Of a stretch of DNA of 64,000 nucleotides, positions 9,136 through 17,112 are shown in pieces. Each line of letters starts with the position of its first letter. Within the stretch, counting starts at the first letter, position 1. The DNA lies in the NCBI RefSeq assembly GCF_004025535.1, contig NZ_QJRG01000050.1:115589-179588 (forward strand). The letters run 5' to 3'. The notes beneath the pieces are model-generated. The model had not been told where the DNA came from. It saw only the letters and a list, made by a program, of their open reading frames with translations, and made no database searches. This stretch comes from Pseudomonas alkylphenolica (GTDB lineage Bacteria > Pseudomonadota > Gammaproteobacteria > Pseudomonadales > Pseudomonadaceae). Made by a program: the position numbers and the translations under genes.

Positions 9136-10257
9136 TCAGACGGGGCGTGCCGTGACTTCGAGCATTTGCTTGACCAGTGCGATGCGGTCGAACTCCGGGT
9201 CTTTTTGCATTTCCTTTTCGCCCGCGAGCAGCGACTTCTCGCTGATGAACTTGCAGCGCTCGAACCTGCGCGCCATGAAGCGCTGCAGCTGGTCGGCCAG
9301 GTTGCCGCCAGTGGTGAGCTCTTCGCTGAGGACCACGGCGTCCTCAATCGCCATGCCCGCACCCTGGCCAAGGTGGGGCGTGGTGGCGTGCGCCGCGTCG
9401 CCGATAAGCAGCACACGGCCGCAGTACCAGGGCTCATCGACAAACACCGCCTCAAGCGGCTTGTAGACGACTTGCGCGTTGTCGGTGATCTGCTCGCGCA
9501 GTTGCTCGATCAGGCCGCCAAAGCCGGTCAGGCGTTTGCGCAGTTCCTCGGCCAGGGTGCGTTCGTCCATCCACGGGTTGCCCGGCTCGTGGGAGGTGGT
9601 GAACAGGTACATCAGGTCATCGGCCAGTGGCACCAGGCCGGCGTTGCCGAACGGGCCCTGGTAGTTGGCCAGGTGGTCGATTTCGGCGACGCGAGGGAAG
9701 TTGTAGCGCCACACCGATTGACCGGTGAACTGCGGTTGGTACGTGTCGCCGAACAGCAAGCTGCGCACCCTGGAAAACAGGCCGTCAGCACCCACCACCA
9801 AGGCATAGCGCCCACGGCTGCCATCGCTGAGCAGCACCTCGACGCCATCGGCATCCTGCTCGAACTGCTCGATGGAGGTGCCCAGGCGCACCCGGGTGCC
9901 CAGTGCGATGGCGGTTTCGCTGAGTACTTTGTGCAGCGCGCGGCGCGAGATGCCGACGTTGGCGGGGTACTCCGGCCCGGCCAGGCGCTGCCCGGGAATG
10001 CGCACCAGCGGCACACCGTCGGTGTTGTAGATGCCGACGTCCTCGAAGGCGTAGGCGGCGTCAAGGTAGGCGTCGAGCAGGCCCAGCTTGGCCATTTCGC
10101 GCACGACGTTGCTTTGCTGGATGATGCCGACCCCGTAAACCGTCCATTCGGTTTTCAGCTCGACCAGGTCAACCTCGATCCCTTTGCGGCGCAAGGCAAT
10201 GGCGGCGCACAGGCCACCAATACCACCACCGACGATCAGTACGTTTGCAATAGTCAT
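9136..10257 (-). CDS. FAD-dependent monooxygenase (aromatic hydroxylase family)
   Basis: A 373-aa group A flavoprotein hydroxylase. The N-terminal dinucleotide fold reads VLIVGGGIGGLCAAIAL (GxGxxG), and the second FAD motif is LLIGDAAHATTPHLGQGAGMAIEDA. Length and motifs fit single-component phenolic/hydroxybenzoate hydroxylases that add a hydroxyl ortho or para to an existing one. I use the ATG at 10257, because the fold begins five residues later. A GTG four codons upstream is an alternative. A Rieske-type ferredoxin and an extradiol-type dioxygenase lie upstream, so it probably prepares the ring for cleavage. Confidence 0.87.
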   Translation of the reverse strand: MTIANVLIVGGGIGGLCAAIALRRKGIEVDLVELKTEWTVYGVGIIQQSNVVREMAKLGLLDAYLDAAYAFEDVGIYNTDGVPLVRIPGQRLAGPEYPANVGISRRALHKVLSETAIALGTRVRLGTSIEQFEQDADGVEVLLSDGSRGRYALVVGADGLFSRVRSLLFGDTYQPQFTGQSVWRYNFPRVAEIDHLANYQGPFGNAGLVPLADDLMYLFTTSHEPGNPWMDERTLAEELRKRLTGFGGLIEQLREQITDNAQVVYKPLEAVFVDEPWYCGRVLLIGDAAHATTPHLGQGAGMAIEDAVVLSEELTTGGNLADQLQRFMARRFERCKFISEKSLLAGEKEMQKDPEFDRIALVKQMLEVTARPV

Positions 10258-10270
10258 GACGTTACTCACG

Positions 10271-10285
10271 TGTTGTTCTTGTTCT
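10271..10285 (-). promoter_or_regulatory. Candidate Crc/Hfq CA motif before the FAD monooxygenase gene
   Basis: Sense strand AGAACAAGAACAACA, immediately before the alternative GTG start and 14 nt before the ATG. It contains a perfect AAnAAnAA. Confidence 0.6.
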
Positions 10286-10354
10286 GCGCAGCCATCACTG
10301 GATGCGGGCGTTTTTCGTGTGTGGCCCGAGTTTCCCGAGTGCCACAGCATTTGA

Positions 10355-10753
10355 CTAATCGAGTCCCCGGATGCGACCTATCGCGCTACGCGATACTTCA
10401 ATGGGCTGCCCCAGGGAGTCGATACACAGGCGCAACCAGCCGTCCTCGCAGCGAAACGCGAGCCCGGTCAACGATTGCCCCAGGCACGGGCCGAAGACGC
10501 ATTCGCCGCTGTCCGGCATGAACTGCGCGCCGTGCGCGTAGCAAATGACCCGCTGCCCGTTGGCGGACAGGAACCGGTCCTTGCGGTACTCAAGGCGTAC
10601 ATCGAGATGCGGGCAGCTGTTGCGGTACACCCGCAGCGCGCCTCGATGCATGAGCGCAAACACGCTGTCGTGCCCTGAGTTGAACGGATCAAAGCCGATC
10701 GCCTGGCCTTCTTCGAGGTGCTCGAGCGGGCACAGCGCAACGCTGCGGTCCAC
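10355..10753 (-). CDS. Rieske [2Fe-2S] ferredoxin-like protein
   Basis: A 132-aa soluble protein with one Rieske cluster site: CPH near residue 47 and CYAH about 25 residues later, i.e. CxH...CxxH. It starts with GTG, 3 nt after the stop of the VOC dioxygenase gene, so the two are one transcriptional unit. Such small ferredoxins pass electrons to oxygenases or reactivate extradiol dioxygenases by reducing oxidised iron, and the tight link to the VOC gene favours the second role (inference). No Rieske oxygenase alpha subunit is in this operon. The nearest one is at 17-18 kb in a separate unit. Confidence 0.82.
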   Translation of the reverse strand: MDRSVALCPLEHLEEGQAIGFDPFNSGHDSVFALMHRGALRVYRNSCPHLDVRLEYRKDRFLSANGQRVICYAHGAQFMPDSGECVFGPCLGQSLTGLAFRCEDGWLRLCIDSLGQPIEVSRSAIGRIRGLD

Positions 10754-10756
10754 GGC

Positions 10757-11698
10757 TCAACCCTGCTTGGGTGGCGGGCCACCCGGCGCCCATTTGTCGC
10801 GGGAGGTGAAGAGGAATAATTGCGAGTTGTCCGCGGACATCGGCGCCTGGCGAGCCGCCCAGGCGTCGTCGTGCTTGTCCATGTCGGCGTCGTATTCGAT
10901 GTGGCAGCCCAATGGGCTGTTGAAATACCAGAACCAGTTGGAGCCGAAGAGGTGACGACCGGGGCCCCAGAAGCTCGTCCAGCCTTTTTCCTGGAAGCGG
11001 GTGCCCGCCAGCAGCACTTCGGTGCCGCTGCCCATATGAAAGGTGAAGTGCTCGCAGCCCTGCATGTGCGGCGGGGTCTGGATCATGAACAGGCAGTGAT
11101 GGTCATCCATGCCGCGTGCGCGCATGAACGGGCCGACACCGACAAAACTGTCGGTGGTGACGAAGCCCAGGCGATCTCGGTAGAAGGCTTCACCTTTGGC
11201 CGCATCGGGGACGAAATACACCACATGCGAAAGCGAACGGGGCCGGGCGTCCATCTGTGGCGTGATACCCGGCTGATTGATCGGGCGTTGCGGCGCGCTG
11301 CCAGGGGCGTTGGTGAGGTCGGCAGGCGCCGTGAAGGGGCGGCGCCAGGAAACCTGGAAGGCAATCGCAAAGCCCAGGTCATCGACCGTGTGCAGGGCGC
11401 CATTGACGTCGCGGCGCACCTCGCGGTCGCGGCTCAGTTCATCTTCGATGGCGGCAAGGTCGGCGCTGCTTTCCACGCCGTAGATGGTTTCACGCAACGA
11501 AGGTGCGGGGCCCAGTGAAGGCGGCAGGTCCGGGGCGTCGGCAGGACGAATGATGATGGCCGAGCCGTCCAGGGACTCGAAGTGGCCCCCGTCAGCATCC
11601 AGGTGCACTGCACTCAGTCCGTAGTCACGCAGGCAATCCGCACAGGCTTGCAGGTCATCGACGCCAAATACCAAGGCATCAAGGCCAAGAATGTTCAT
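10757..11698 (-). CDS. VOC-family extradiol-type dioxygenase
   Basis: The 313-aa protein has the two-module vicinal-oxygen-chelate build of type I extradiol dioxygenases. The N-terminal module begins ILGLDALVFGVDDLQACADCL. The catalytic C-terminal module carries the likely iron ligands His in LSHVVYFVPD, His in CEHFTFHMGS and Glu in GCHIEYDAD, giving the 2-His-1-Glu set. The ATG at 11698 is chosen because the frame upstream is short and lacks a better start. It is the first gene of the minus-strand series and diverges from the LysR gene, which probably controls it. It should open the hydroxylated ring formed by the FAD monooxygenase. Confidence 0.82.
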   Translation of the reverse strand: MNILGLDALVFGVDDLQACADCLRDYGLSAVHLDADGGHFESLDGSAIIIRPADAPDLPPSLGPAPSLRETIYGVESSADLAAIEDELSRDREVRRDVNGALHTVDDLGFAIAFQVSWRRPFTAPADLTNAPGSAPQRPINQPGITPQMDARPRSLSHVVYFVPDAAKGEAFYRDRLGFVTTDSFVGVGPFMRARGMDDHHCLFMIQTPPHMQGCEHFTFHMGSGTEVLLAGTRFQEKGWTSFWGPGRHLFGSNWFWYFNSPLGCHIEYDADMDKHDDAWAARQAPMSADNSQLFLFTSRDKWAPGGPPPKQG

Positions 11699-11910
11699 GG
11701 CTACCACTCCATTGAAATTATGATCCGGCAGCGGGGCCGGTGGTGGTGTCGCTGCGCCAAGCTGGCTGCACGACTGGCGAGCAGGGTGCTGTCAGCGTCG
11801 GTGGCTGACCAATCGCAATGGGGGATGCCTGCTATCGGCAAACTCCATACATGGCTGCGAAACCCGCAGGCATTGGGCTGCCGGGGTGCGCGGCGCGCCG
11901 ATGGCTTGAC

Positions 11911-11942
11911 GTATCGAGAAGGGCGGACGAAGGTATCGCGAA
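11911..11942. promoter_or_regulatory. Direct repeat, possible LysR binding region
   Basis: GTATCGAGAA (11911-11920) and GTATCGCGAA (11933-11942) are 9/10 identical and 22 nt apart, about two helical turns. They lie just upstream of the LysR gene in the 273-bp divergent spacer before the VOC operon. Assignment to LysR is inference. Confidence 0.35.
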
Positions 11943-11971
11943 AATAACTACAAAAACGGAGATGCATCGCC

Positions 11972-12919
11972 ATGCGATTTCATCATTTGGATCTGAACCT
12001 TCTGGTGGCACTCGATGTGCTGCTGGATGAGCAGAACATCACCCGTGCTGCCGAACGCCTGCACATGACCCAGTCCGCTACCAGCGGCGTGCTCGGCAGG
12101 CTCAGAAAGTACTTTGAGGATGACCTGCTGGTGCAGGTAGGCCGGACCATGCAACCCACGCCCTATGCGCTGGAGCTGGCGAAACCGGTGCGTGAGGTGT
12201 TGCTGACGATCCGCTCCTCGATCACCGCCAAGCCGGTGTTTGATCCTGCCTCCAGCAAGCGGCATTTTCGCCTGGTCACCTCCGATTACCTGATCAGCGT
12301 GCTGTTTGCCCAGGTGATCCAGCGCATTTACCAGGCCGCGCCCGGGATCACCTTCGAGATGCACCCGCCTGGCGAGCAGGGCGTGGAGATGACCCTGCGC
12401 GGGGAAATCGACCTGATGATCGTGCCGGAGCGCTACCTGATCGAGGGGCATCCTTCGCAACTGCTGTTCGAGGAAGAGCATGTTTGCGTGGTATGGAGTG
12501 GTAACACGGCGGTCGGGGAGTCGCTGACGCTGGAGCAGTACATGGACATGGGCCACATTTCTGTCGGCTTTGGCCGCTCGCGACAGCTGAGCATTGAAGA
12601 CTGGTTCATGAGTCAATACGGCTTCAAGCGCCGGCTCGAGGTCATCACCAACGACTTCAACACGCTGCCGCAGCTGCTGGTCGGCACCCATCGCGTGGCA
12701 ACCATGCACCGCAGGCTGGCCGAGCTGTACTCGCATTACCTGCCGCTGCGCATCCTGCCCCCACCGGTGAAAATCCCGGTGATGCGGGAAATCATGCAGT
12801 GGCATCGCAGCATGGACGGTGACCCCATGCACCGTTGGCTCAGAGAGACCGTCCGCGAGTTCATTCAAACGCTCGACCAGGCCGGCGGACAGGTCAGCAA
12901 AGCGCTGGTAGTCAGCTAG
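11972..12919 (+). CDS. LysR family transcriptional regulator (NodD/NahR-like)
   Basis: A 315-aa LTTR. The first residues MRFHHLDLNLLVALDVLLDE and the helix-turn-helix ITRAAERLHMTQSATSGVLGRLR are characteristic of the NodD/NahR/LinR branch, whose members respond to aromatic inducers. The C-terminal effector domain follows from about residue 90. It diverges from the VOC dioxygenase operon with a 273-bp spacer, the standard LTTR layout, so it probably activates that operon and also the alpha/beta hydrolase gene 152 bp downstream. Confidence 0.9.
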   Translation: MRFHHLDLNLLVALDVLLDEQNITRAAERLHMTQSATSGVLGRLRKYFEDDLLVQVGRTMQPTPYALELAKPVREVLLTIRSSITAKPVFDPASSKRHFRLVTSDYLISVLFAQVIQRIYQAAPGITFEMHPPGEQGVEMTLRGEIDLMIVPERYLIEGHPSQLLFEEEHVCVVWSGNTAVGESLTLEQYMDMGHISVGFGRSRQLSIEDWFMSQYGFKRRLEVITNDFNTLPQLLVGTHRVATMHRRLAELYSHYLPLRILPPPVKIPVMREIMQWHRSMDGDPMHRWLRETVREFIQTLDQAGGQVSKALVVS

Positions 12920-13060
12920 CGCCCGGATGTGGCATCGCGTTTGCCGATACCTCGCATCCCCACTCGCGATTGGCCAAAGCGCGGCGCGCTGCATAACGTC
13001 CTGCTCTGATCGTGCCCGGTACGGCTGTTGCTGCCGGGCTCGCCTTCAGACCGCAAAAGG

Positions 13061-13072
13061 ACAACAAGAACA
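13061..13072 (+). promoter_or_regulatory. Candidate Crc/Hfq CA motif before the alpha/beta hydrolase gene
   Basis: ACAACAAGAACA directly abuts the ATG at 13072 and lies between it and the AAAAGG ribosome binding site. It contains a perfect AACAAGAA, so Crc/Hfq binding would cover the initiation region. Confidence 0.6.
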
Positions 13073-14229
13073 TGTTCCGCTACTTCCCCACGAATTATGT
13101 CTGGAACCTCTCGGTGGATCTCGCCATCGAAATGGGCGCTCGCCTGGGCGAGATCGAAGCGATGTGCGCGCCGCTGCAAGAGGCGGCCAAACAACCTGAT
13201 GCAGCCGGCTCCGCTGCGTTTCGCCAGACCTGGTCATCGATGGCCGACAAACTCTGTGGCCTGGCCGAAGAAGACGAAGTGGCTGGACGCCTGTTGTCGG
13301 CAGGCGAAAAGTACAACCGCGCCGCCACTTACTACCTCACCTGCGAGCGCCTGCAGGCCCATGGCGCAGCGGGGCGTGAAGCACTGTATCAGCGGTTTCT
13401 GCACACCTTTGCCCGTGGCATTGCCTTGTCCGGGGAAAACTGCGAGCGCGTTGAAATCCCTTATGAAGGCAAGCACATCAGTGGCCTGTACGTGCGCGCC
13501 GAAGGGGTCGAAGGCCCGGCACCGCTGCTGGTTCAGGTCAACGGCCTGGATTCGACCAAGGAGATGAAATACCGCGTCGGCCTGCCGGCCTGGCTGGCCC
13601 GGCGCGGCGTGTCCTCGTTGATCATCGACCAGCCGGGAACCGGCGAGGCGCTGCGTCTGCACGGCCTCACTGCGCGTTTTGACAGCGAGCACTGGGCCAG
13701 CCGGGTGGTGGACTGGCTGGAAACGCGCAGTGACGTCGACGCCAGGCGCATCGGCATGGAAGGCGTATCGCTGGGCGGCTACTACTGTCCGCGTGCTGTG
13801 GCGTTCGAGCCGCGTTTCGCCTGTGGCGTGGTATGGGGCGCCAACCACGACTGGCGTGATGTGCAAAAACGTCGCCTTGAAAAAGAAGGCAGCTTCCCGG
13901 TGCCGCATTACTGGAGCCATGTCTGCTGGGTATGGGGGGCAAAAGACATCGATGACTTCATGCGCATTTCAGAGAACGTGCACCTGGACGGCATTCTTGA
14001 CCGCATCAAGGTGCCGTTCCTGGTTACCCATGGTGAGCAGGACTCGCAGATTCCGCTCAAATGGGCTCACCGCACCTTCGAACAGCTGGTCAACAGCCCG
14101 AAACGCGAGTTGAAAGTGTTCACCGAGCGGGAAGGTGGCGTGCAGCACTCAAGTTTTGATAACAGCATCAATGCGGGTCACTACATTGCCGACTGGATCG
14201 CCGAAACCCTGGGCGGGCGTACGGCGTGA
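13072..14229 (+). CDS. Alpha/beta hydrolase, FrsA/DUF1100-like (possible C-C bond hydrolase)
   Basis: A 385-aa protein: an N-terminal helical cap of about 130 residues, then an alpha/beta-hydrolase core with nucleophile elbow GVSLGG (Ser near 233), an acidic residue after VPFLVTHGEQDSQIP and a C-terminal His in GGVQHSSFD. Length and layout resemble FrsA-type proteins and the pseudooxynicotine-family hydrolases that cleave C-C bonds of beta-diketone-like aromatic products. I chose the ATG at 13072 because AAAAGG precedes it and the upstream frame extension is poor. It is transcribed in the same direction as the LysR gene and away from the dioxygenase operon, and is likely part of the same regulon. 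The substrate is unknown. Confidence 0.78.
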   Translation: MFRYFPTNYVWNLSVDLAIEMGARLGEIEAMCAPLQEAAKQPDAAGSAAFRQTWSSMADKLCGLAEEDEVAGRLLSAGEKYNRAATYYLTCERLQAHGAAGREALYQRFLHTFARGIALSGENCERVEIPYEGKHISGLYVRAEGVEGPAPLLVQVNGLDSTKEMKYRVGLPAWLARRGVSSLIIDQPGTGEALRLHGLTARFDSEHWASRVVDWLETRSDVDARRIGMEGVSLGGYYCPRAVAFEPRFACGVVWGANHDWRDVQKRRLEKEGSFPVPHYWSHVCWVWGAKDIDDFMRISENVHLDGILDRIKVPFLVTHGEQDSQIPLKWAHRTFEQLVNSPKRELKVFTEREGGVQHSSFDNSINAGHYIADWIAETLGGRTA

Positions 14230-14233
14230 AGCG

Positions 14234-14264
14234 GGCGCTGCCTGTGCCAGGCACAGGCAGCGCC
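14234..14264. terminator. Bidirectional terminator hairpin
   Basis: A perfect 15-bp dyad (GGCGCTGCCTGTGCC and its complement, separated by one A) lies between two convergent genes, the alpha/beta hydrolase and the OprD porin. The position and strength suggest transcription stop in both directions, although no clear T tract follows. Confidence 0.65.
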
Positions 14265-14271
14265 AACCGTT

Positions 14272-15549
14272 TCACCAGACCTTGAGGGTGTAGTCGACGT
14301 TTATCCGCGTTTCGTTGTCGCTGCGAAACGTCGAGGCCGCTCCCTGCTGATTGCGGTAGAACGCTTCCCTGACGCGAAACGCCAGGCCTTTCGCCGGGCC
14401 GGACTGGATTACATAAGCCAGCTCCAGGTCTTTGGACGATTCGCTGAGGTTGCTGCCCCCCAAGGCGGGCAGGTCAATGTTGTCACCGTGCAGATAGCGC
14501 ACCATCCCGGTCAGCCCCGGAATCCCCGAAGCGGCAAAGTCGTAGTCATACCGTAGCGCCCACGTCCGCTCCCTGGGGTTGACGAAGTCGGCACTCATCG
14601 TGCCGTCGCTCAACACCACTGGCTCGCCACCGGCGATGTAAGGGAAGGCAGTGTCGCCAGACTGGCGCATGTAGCCGATCCCCACGCTATGGCCACCCCA
14701 GAGGTAGCTGAACATCCCGCCAATGTTGAGGTTATCGACGTTGCCAGCCTTGGCCTGGCCGTCCTCCCGGCTGTTGAACACGCGGATATCCGATCGCACC
14801 TTGCCAGCCCCGAACGGTAGCGTGTGCAGCACGCCGAAAAAGTCCTGGCGGTAGATGTCCTGCAGCTCGGCATGGATCAGGCGCACGGTCAGGCTGTCGG
14901 TCCAGCGATAGTCACCGCCATAGAAGTCGAAGCGTTCAGACGTCGCACCGGGCCTGAAGCGGCCATTGGGCGACGCCACTGCCATCGGTTGATAGTCGGT
15001 GGAATCGCGCAGGTTGACCCTGTCCATGCGTCCTGCATGAACGGTCAGGCGGTCTATGTCGTCCGAGATCAGGTAGGCGCCACGAAACGACTGCGGCAGA
15101 AGGCGCGCCGGGCTTGCATTGATCACCGGTAACGCCGGGAACTGCGTGCCCAGCGACACCCGGGTTTTCGACACTTTGCCTTTGAGGGCCAACCCGAGTT
15201 CCGAGTATTCGTCCCTTGCCTCACGGGTGACCGGGTTGTAGGCGAGCAACTGGGTACCGGTGCGATCAGGCGACGAGTCGAGCTTGAGCCCCAACAATCC
15301 GGTCATATCCAGGCCGAAGCCTACCGGGCCGTCGGTGAACCCGGAGTTGGCTTTGACGATAAAGCCCTGCGCCCACTCACGGGCAGCGGCGTAGGGCGTC
15401 TCGCCTTTGTAGTCGCGGTCCAGGTAAAAGTTTCGTGCGGTGAGCGTAACGCTGCTGTCTTTGATGAAGTCTGCAAAGGCACTTTGCGATAGCAGTGCCG
15501 CGAGTATTCCCAGGCCGGTCAGCCTGAAACTGAAAGCGTGTGTGTACAT
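14272..15549 (-). CDS. OprD family outer-membrane porin
   Basis: A 425-aa protein with a signal peptide ending ...LLSQSAFA and the OprD-family opening DFIKDSSVTLTARNFYLDRDY. The body has the usual features of these 18-strand substrate-specific porins, for example EWAQGFIVKANSGFTDGPVGFG and WALRYDYDF. It ends in an aromatic strand (NVDYTLKVW). OprD/OpdK relatives take up aromatic acids such as vanillate or benzoate, and the adjacent AAHS carrier (37 bp away, same strand) supports aromatic acid uptake. The leader carries a Crc-type motif. Confidence 0.9.
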   Translation of the reverse strand: MYTHAFSFRLTGLGILAALLSQSAFADFIKDSSVTLTARNFYLDRDYKGETPYAAAREWAQGFIVKANSGFTDGPVGFGLDMTGLLGLKLDSSPDRTGTQLLAYNPVTREARDEYSELGLALKGKVSKTRVSLGTQFPALPVINASPARLLPQSFRGAYLISDDIDRLTVHAGRMDRVNLRDSTDYQPMAVASPNGRFRPGATSERFDFYGGDYRWTDSLTVRLIHAELQDIYRQDFFGVLHTLPFGAGKVRSDIRVFNSREDGQAKAGNVDNLNIGGMFSYLWGGHSVGIGYMRQSGDTAFPYIAGGEPVVLSDGTMSADFVNPRERTWALRYDYDFAASGIPGLTGMVRYLHGDNIDLPALGGSNLSESSKDLELAYVIQSGPAKGLAFRVREAFYRNQQGAASTFRSDNETRINVDYTLKVW

Positions 15550-15560
15550 GCACTATCACC

Positions 15561-15573
15561 TTATTGTTATTGT
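15561..15573 (-). promoter_or_regulatory. Candidate Crc/Hfq CA motif before the OprD gene
   Basis: Sense strand ACAATAACAATAA, giving AATAACAA and AACAATAA matches, 11 nt before the start codon and overlapping the AAGGTG ribosome binding site. Confidence 0.6.
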
Positions 15574-15585
15574 CAGGGGTGATGC

Positions 15586-16920
15586 TCAGGCGGCGGGTTT
15601 CAGTGCAACCTGCAGCACGGCACGGCTGTTCAGGCGCCAGACGGCAATCGCAGCGACAACGAAAGCGCTGGCAAACAGCAGGTAAAGGTCGGCCGGTTGC
15701 CAGTGGGCATCGATCAGACGGCCTGCGACCAGCGGCGAGAGGATGGCGCCCATCCTGCCCATGCCGATCCCCCAGCCCAGCGCGGTGACGCGTTGCTCCG
15801 GTGCATAGATGCTGGGTGTCAGTGCGTACAGGCCGGCCACGCAGCCGTTGACCAGCACCCCGATCATCAGGACCAGCGCGAATGCCAGGTCAAGGTTGGC
15901 GGTGAAGTGGACGAAGAGGGCGAGAAACAGCGCATTCAGGCACAGGTAGCTGATCAACACCCGAGGTAGGCAGTAGCGGGCCGCCAGCAAGCCGATCAGC
16001 GAAGTCCCGACGATGCCGCCGACATTGAGCAATACCCCGCCCGTGATGCCCTGCTGGTTGGAAAGCCCGGCGCTGACCAGCAGCTTGGGTGTCCAGCTCA
16101 TGACGAAGTAGAAGCCGAACATGACCAGGAAAAAGCTGGCCCAAACCAGCAGGGTCGACCGCCGCAAGGCCTTGGAAAACAGACCGGCGAGCGTTTCCCG
16201 GAATGAAGCCTGGGCACCGCTCTGGGGTGTTGGCAGGTGGCTGACCGGCTCCAGGCCTACCCGGTGCAGCAGGCGGTTGAGGCGACTCAGGGCATTGCGC
16301 GGCTGGCGTGCCACCAGGTAGGCAATGGACTCGGGCAGCACGACATACATGACCGGCAGTACCAGCAGTGTGACCACACCGCCATAGAGGAACACCGAAC
16401 GCCAGCCCAGATGCGGAATGATCTGCGCTGCAATCACGCCGCCGACCGTCGCGCCCAGGGCATAAGCGGTCGATTGCAGGCTGATCGCAAGGCTTCGCCA
16501 CTTCTTGTTGGCGTATTCCCCGGCAATCACATAGCTGCTTGCCAGAACCCCGCCAATACCCAGTCCGGTCAGCAGCCGGAGCGCGCCGAGCATGGTCACC
16601 GAAGTGGCCTGGGAGGACAGCAGCATGCCCACCCCGGCGATCGAGATGCACAGCAGGATCAGCGGGCGACGGCCAAACCGGTCGGCCCAGGGTGCGATGA
16701 ACAGTGAGCCGAGGGCCATGCCCACCAGCCCGGCACTGAGCAGGTAGCCAAGCTCGATGCCGCTGAGCCCCCACTCGCTGGAAACCGATGCCGCGGTAAA
16801 GGCCATTACCAGTACATCAAAGCCATCCAGCATGTTGATCAGGAAGCAGAGGGCGACGACCACCCACTGAAACGCCCCCATGTCTTTCTCTTCCAGCGCG
16901 ATACTGATCGACTGACTCAT
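15586..16920 (-). CDS. MFS transporter, aromatic acid:H+ symporter (AAHS) type
   Basis: A 444-aa, 12-TM carrier. TM1 reads WVVVALCFLINMLDGFDVLVMAFTA, with the Asp-Gly-Phe-Asp signature of the AAHS group (PcaK/BenK/VanK-like), and the loop 2-3 motif is APWADRFGRRPLIL. I start at the ATG at 16920, which has a strong AGGAGGTG. The open frame runs 31 codons further to a GTG, but that extension is not hydrophobic and is better explained by the overlapping upstream ORF. It lies between the porin and the Rieske oxygenase and probably imports their aromatic substrate across the inner membrane. Confidence 0.88.
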   Translation of the reverse strand: MSQSISIALEEKDMGAFQWVVVALCFLINMLDGFDVLVMAFTAASVSSEWGLSGIELGYLLSAGLVGMALGSLFIAPWADRFGRRPLILLCISIAGVGMLLSSQATSVTMLGALRLLTGLGIGGVLASSYVIAGEYANKKWRSLAISLQSTAYALGATVGGVIAAQIIPHLGWRSVFLYGGVVTLLVLPVMYVVLPESIAYLVARQPRNALSRLNRLLHRVGLEPVSHLPTPQSGAQASFRETLAGLFSKALRRSTLLVWASFFLVMFGFYFVMSWTPKLLVSAGLSNQQGITGGVLLNVGGIVGTSLIGLLAARYCLPRVLISYLCLNALFLALFVHFTANLDLAFALVLMIGVLVNGCVAGLYALTPSIYAPEQRVTALGWGIGMGRMGAILSPLVAGRLIDAHWQPADLYLLFASAFVVAAIAVWRLNSRAVLQVALKPAA

Positions 16921-17006
16921 CGCCCGGCACCTCCTGTCGACAAAGCCAGAGGGTTTTTGCAGGCGAGCGTGGTCATCCTGCTGGGGAGGAAACGTGAGAA
17001 ATTCAT
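16917..17006 (-). CDS. 29-codon upstream ORF overlapping the MFS start (possible leader peptide)
   Basis: The peptide MNFSRFLPSRMTTLACKNPL... ends with CGA TGA, and this TGA overlaps the MFS start codon as ATGA. A ribosome binding site AAGGTG lies about 4 nt before its ATG, and a perfect Crc-type motif AACAAAAACAAGAA lies just upstream. The strong MFS ribosome binding site AGGAGG is inside this ORF. The arrangement suggests translational coupling of the carrier to a leader peptide under Crc control. The coding status is unproven, and chance is possible for such a short ORF. Confidence 0.4.
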   Translation of the reverse strand: MNFSRFLPSRMTTLACKNPLALSTGGAGR

Positions 17007-17014
17007 TGAACACC

Positions 17015-17028
17015 TTCTTGTTTTTGTT
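17015..17028 (-). promoter_or_regulatory. Candidate Crc/Hfq CA motif before the upstream ORF / MFS gene
   Basis: Sense strand AACAAAAACAAGAA contains two overlapping AAnAAnAA matches and touches the AAGGTG ribosome binding site of the 29-codon ORF, about 95 nt before the MFS start. Confidence 0.55.
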
Positions 17029-17075
17029 AGGCGTGCTACGCAGGGCCCCGGCATTGGTAGCCGGGTGATCTCCGG

Positions 17076-17104
17076 CTGCCGATCCGATCAGGATGGATCG
17101 GCAG
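17076..17104 (-). terminator. Hairpin after the Rieske oxygenase gene
   Basis: CTGCCGATCC and GGATCGGCAG form a perfect 10-bp stem with a 9-nt loop, 8 nt past the oxygenase stop codon. No T tract follows, so it may act as a weak terminator or mRNA stabiliser between oxygenase and transporter genes. Confidence 0.5.
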
Positions 17105-17112
17105 GGCGGTGC

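Noticed and set aside
7436..9466. 676-codon plus-strand open frame
   Set aside because: It lies antisense to the DUF1302 gene, has no family motif and an arginine/glycine/valine composition typical of GC-rich shadow frames.
16921..17013. 31-residue N-terminal extension of the AAHS transporter starting at a GTG
   Set aside because: It is not part of the conserved fold, and the internal ATG has a far better ribosome binding site. The region is explained by a leader ORF and a Crc motif.
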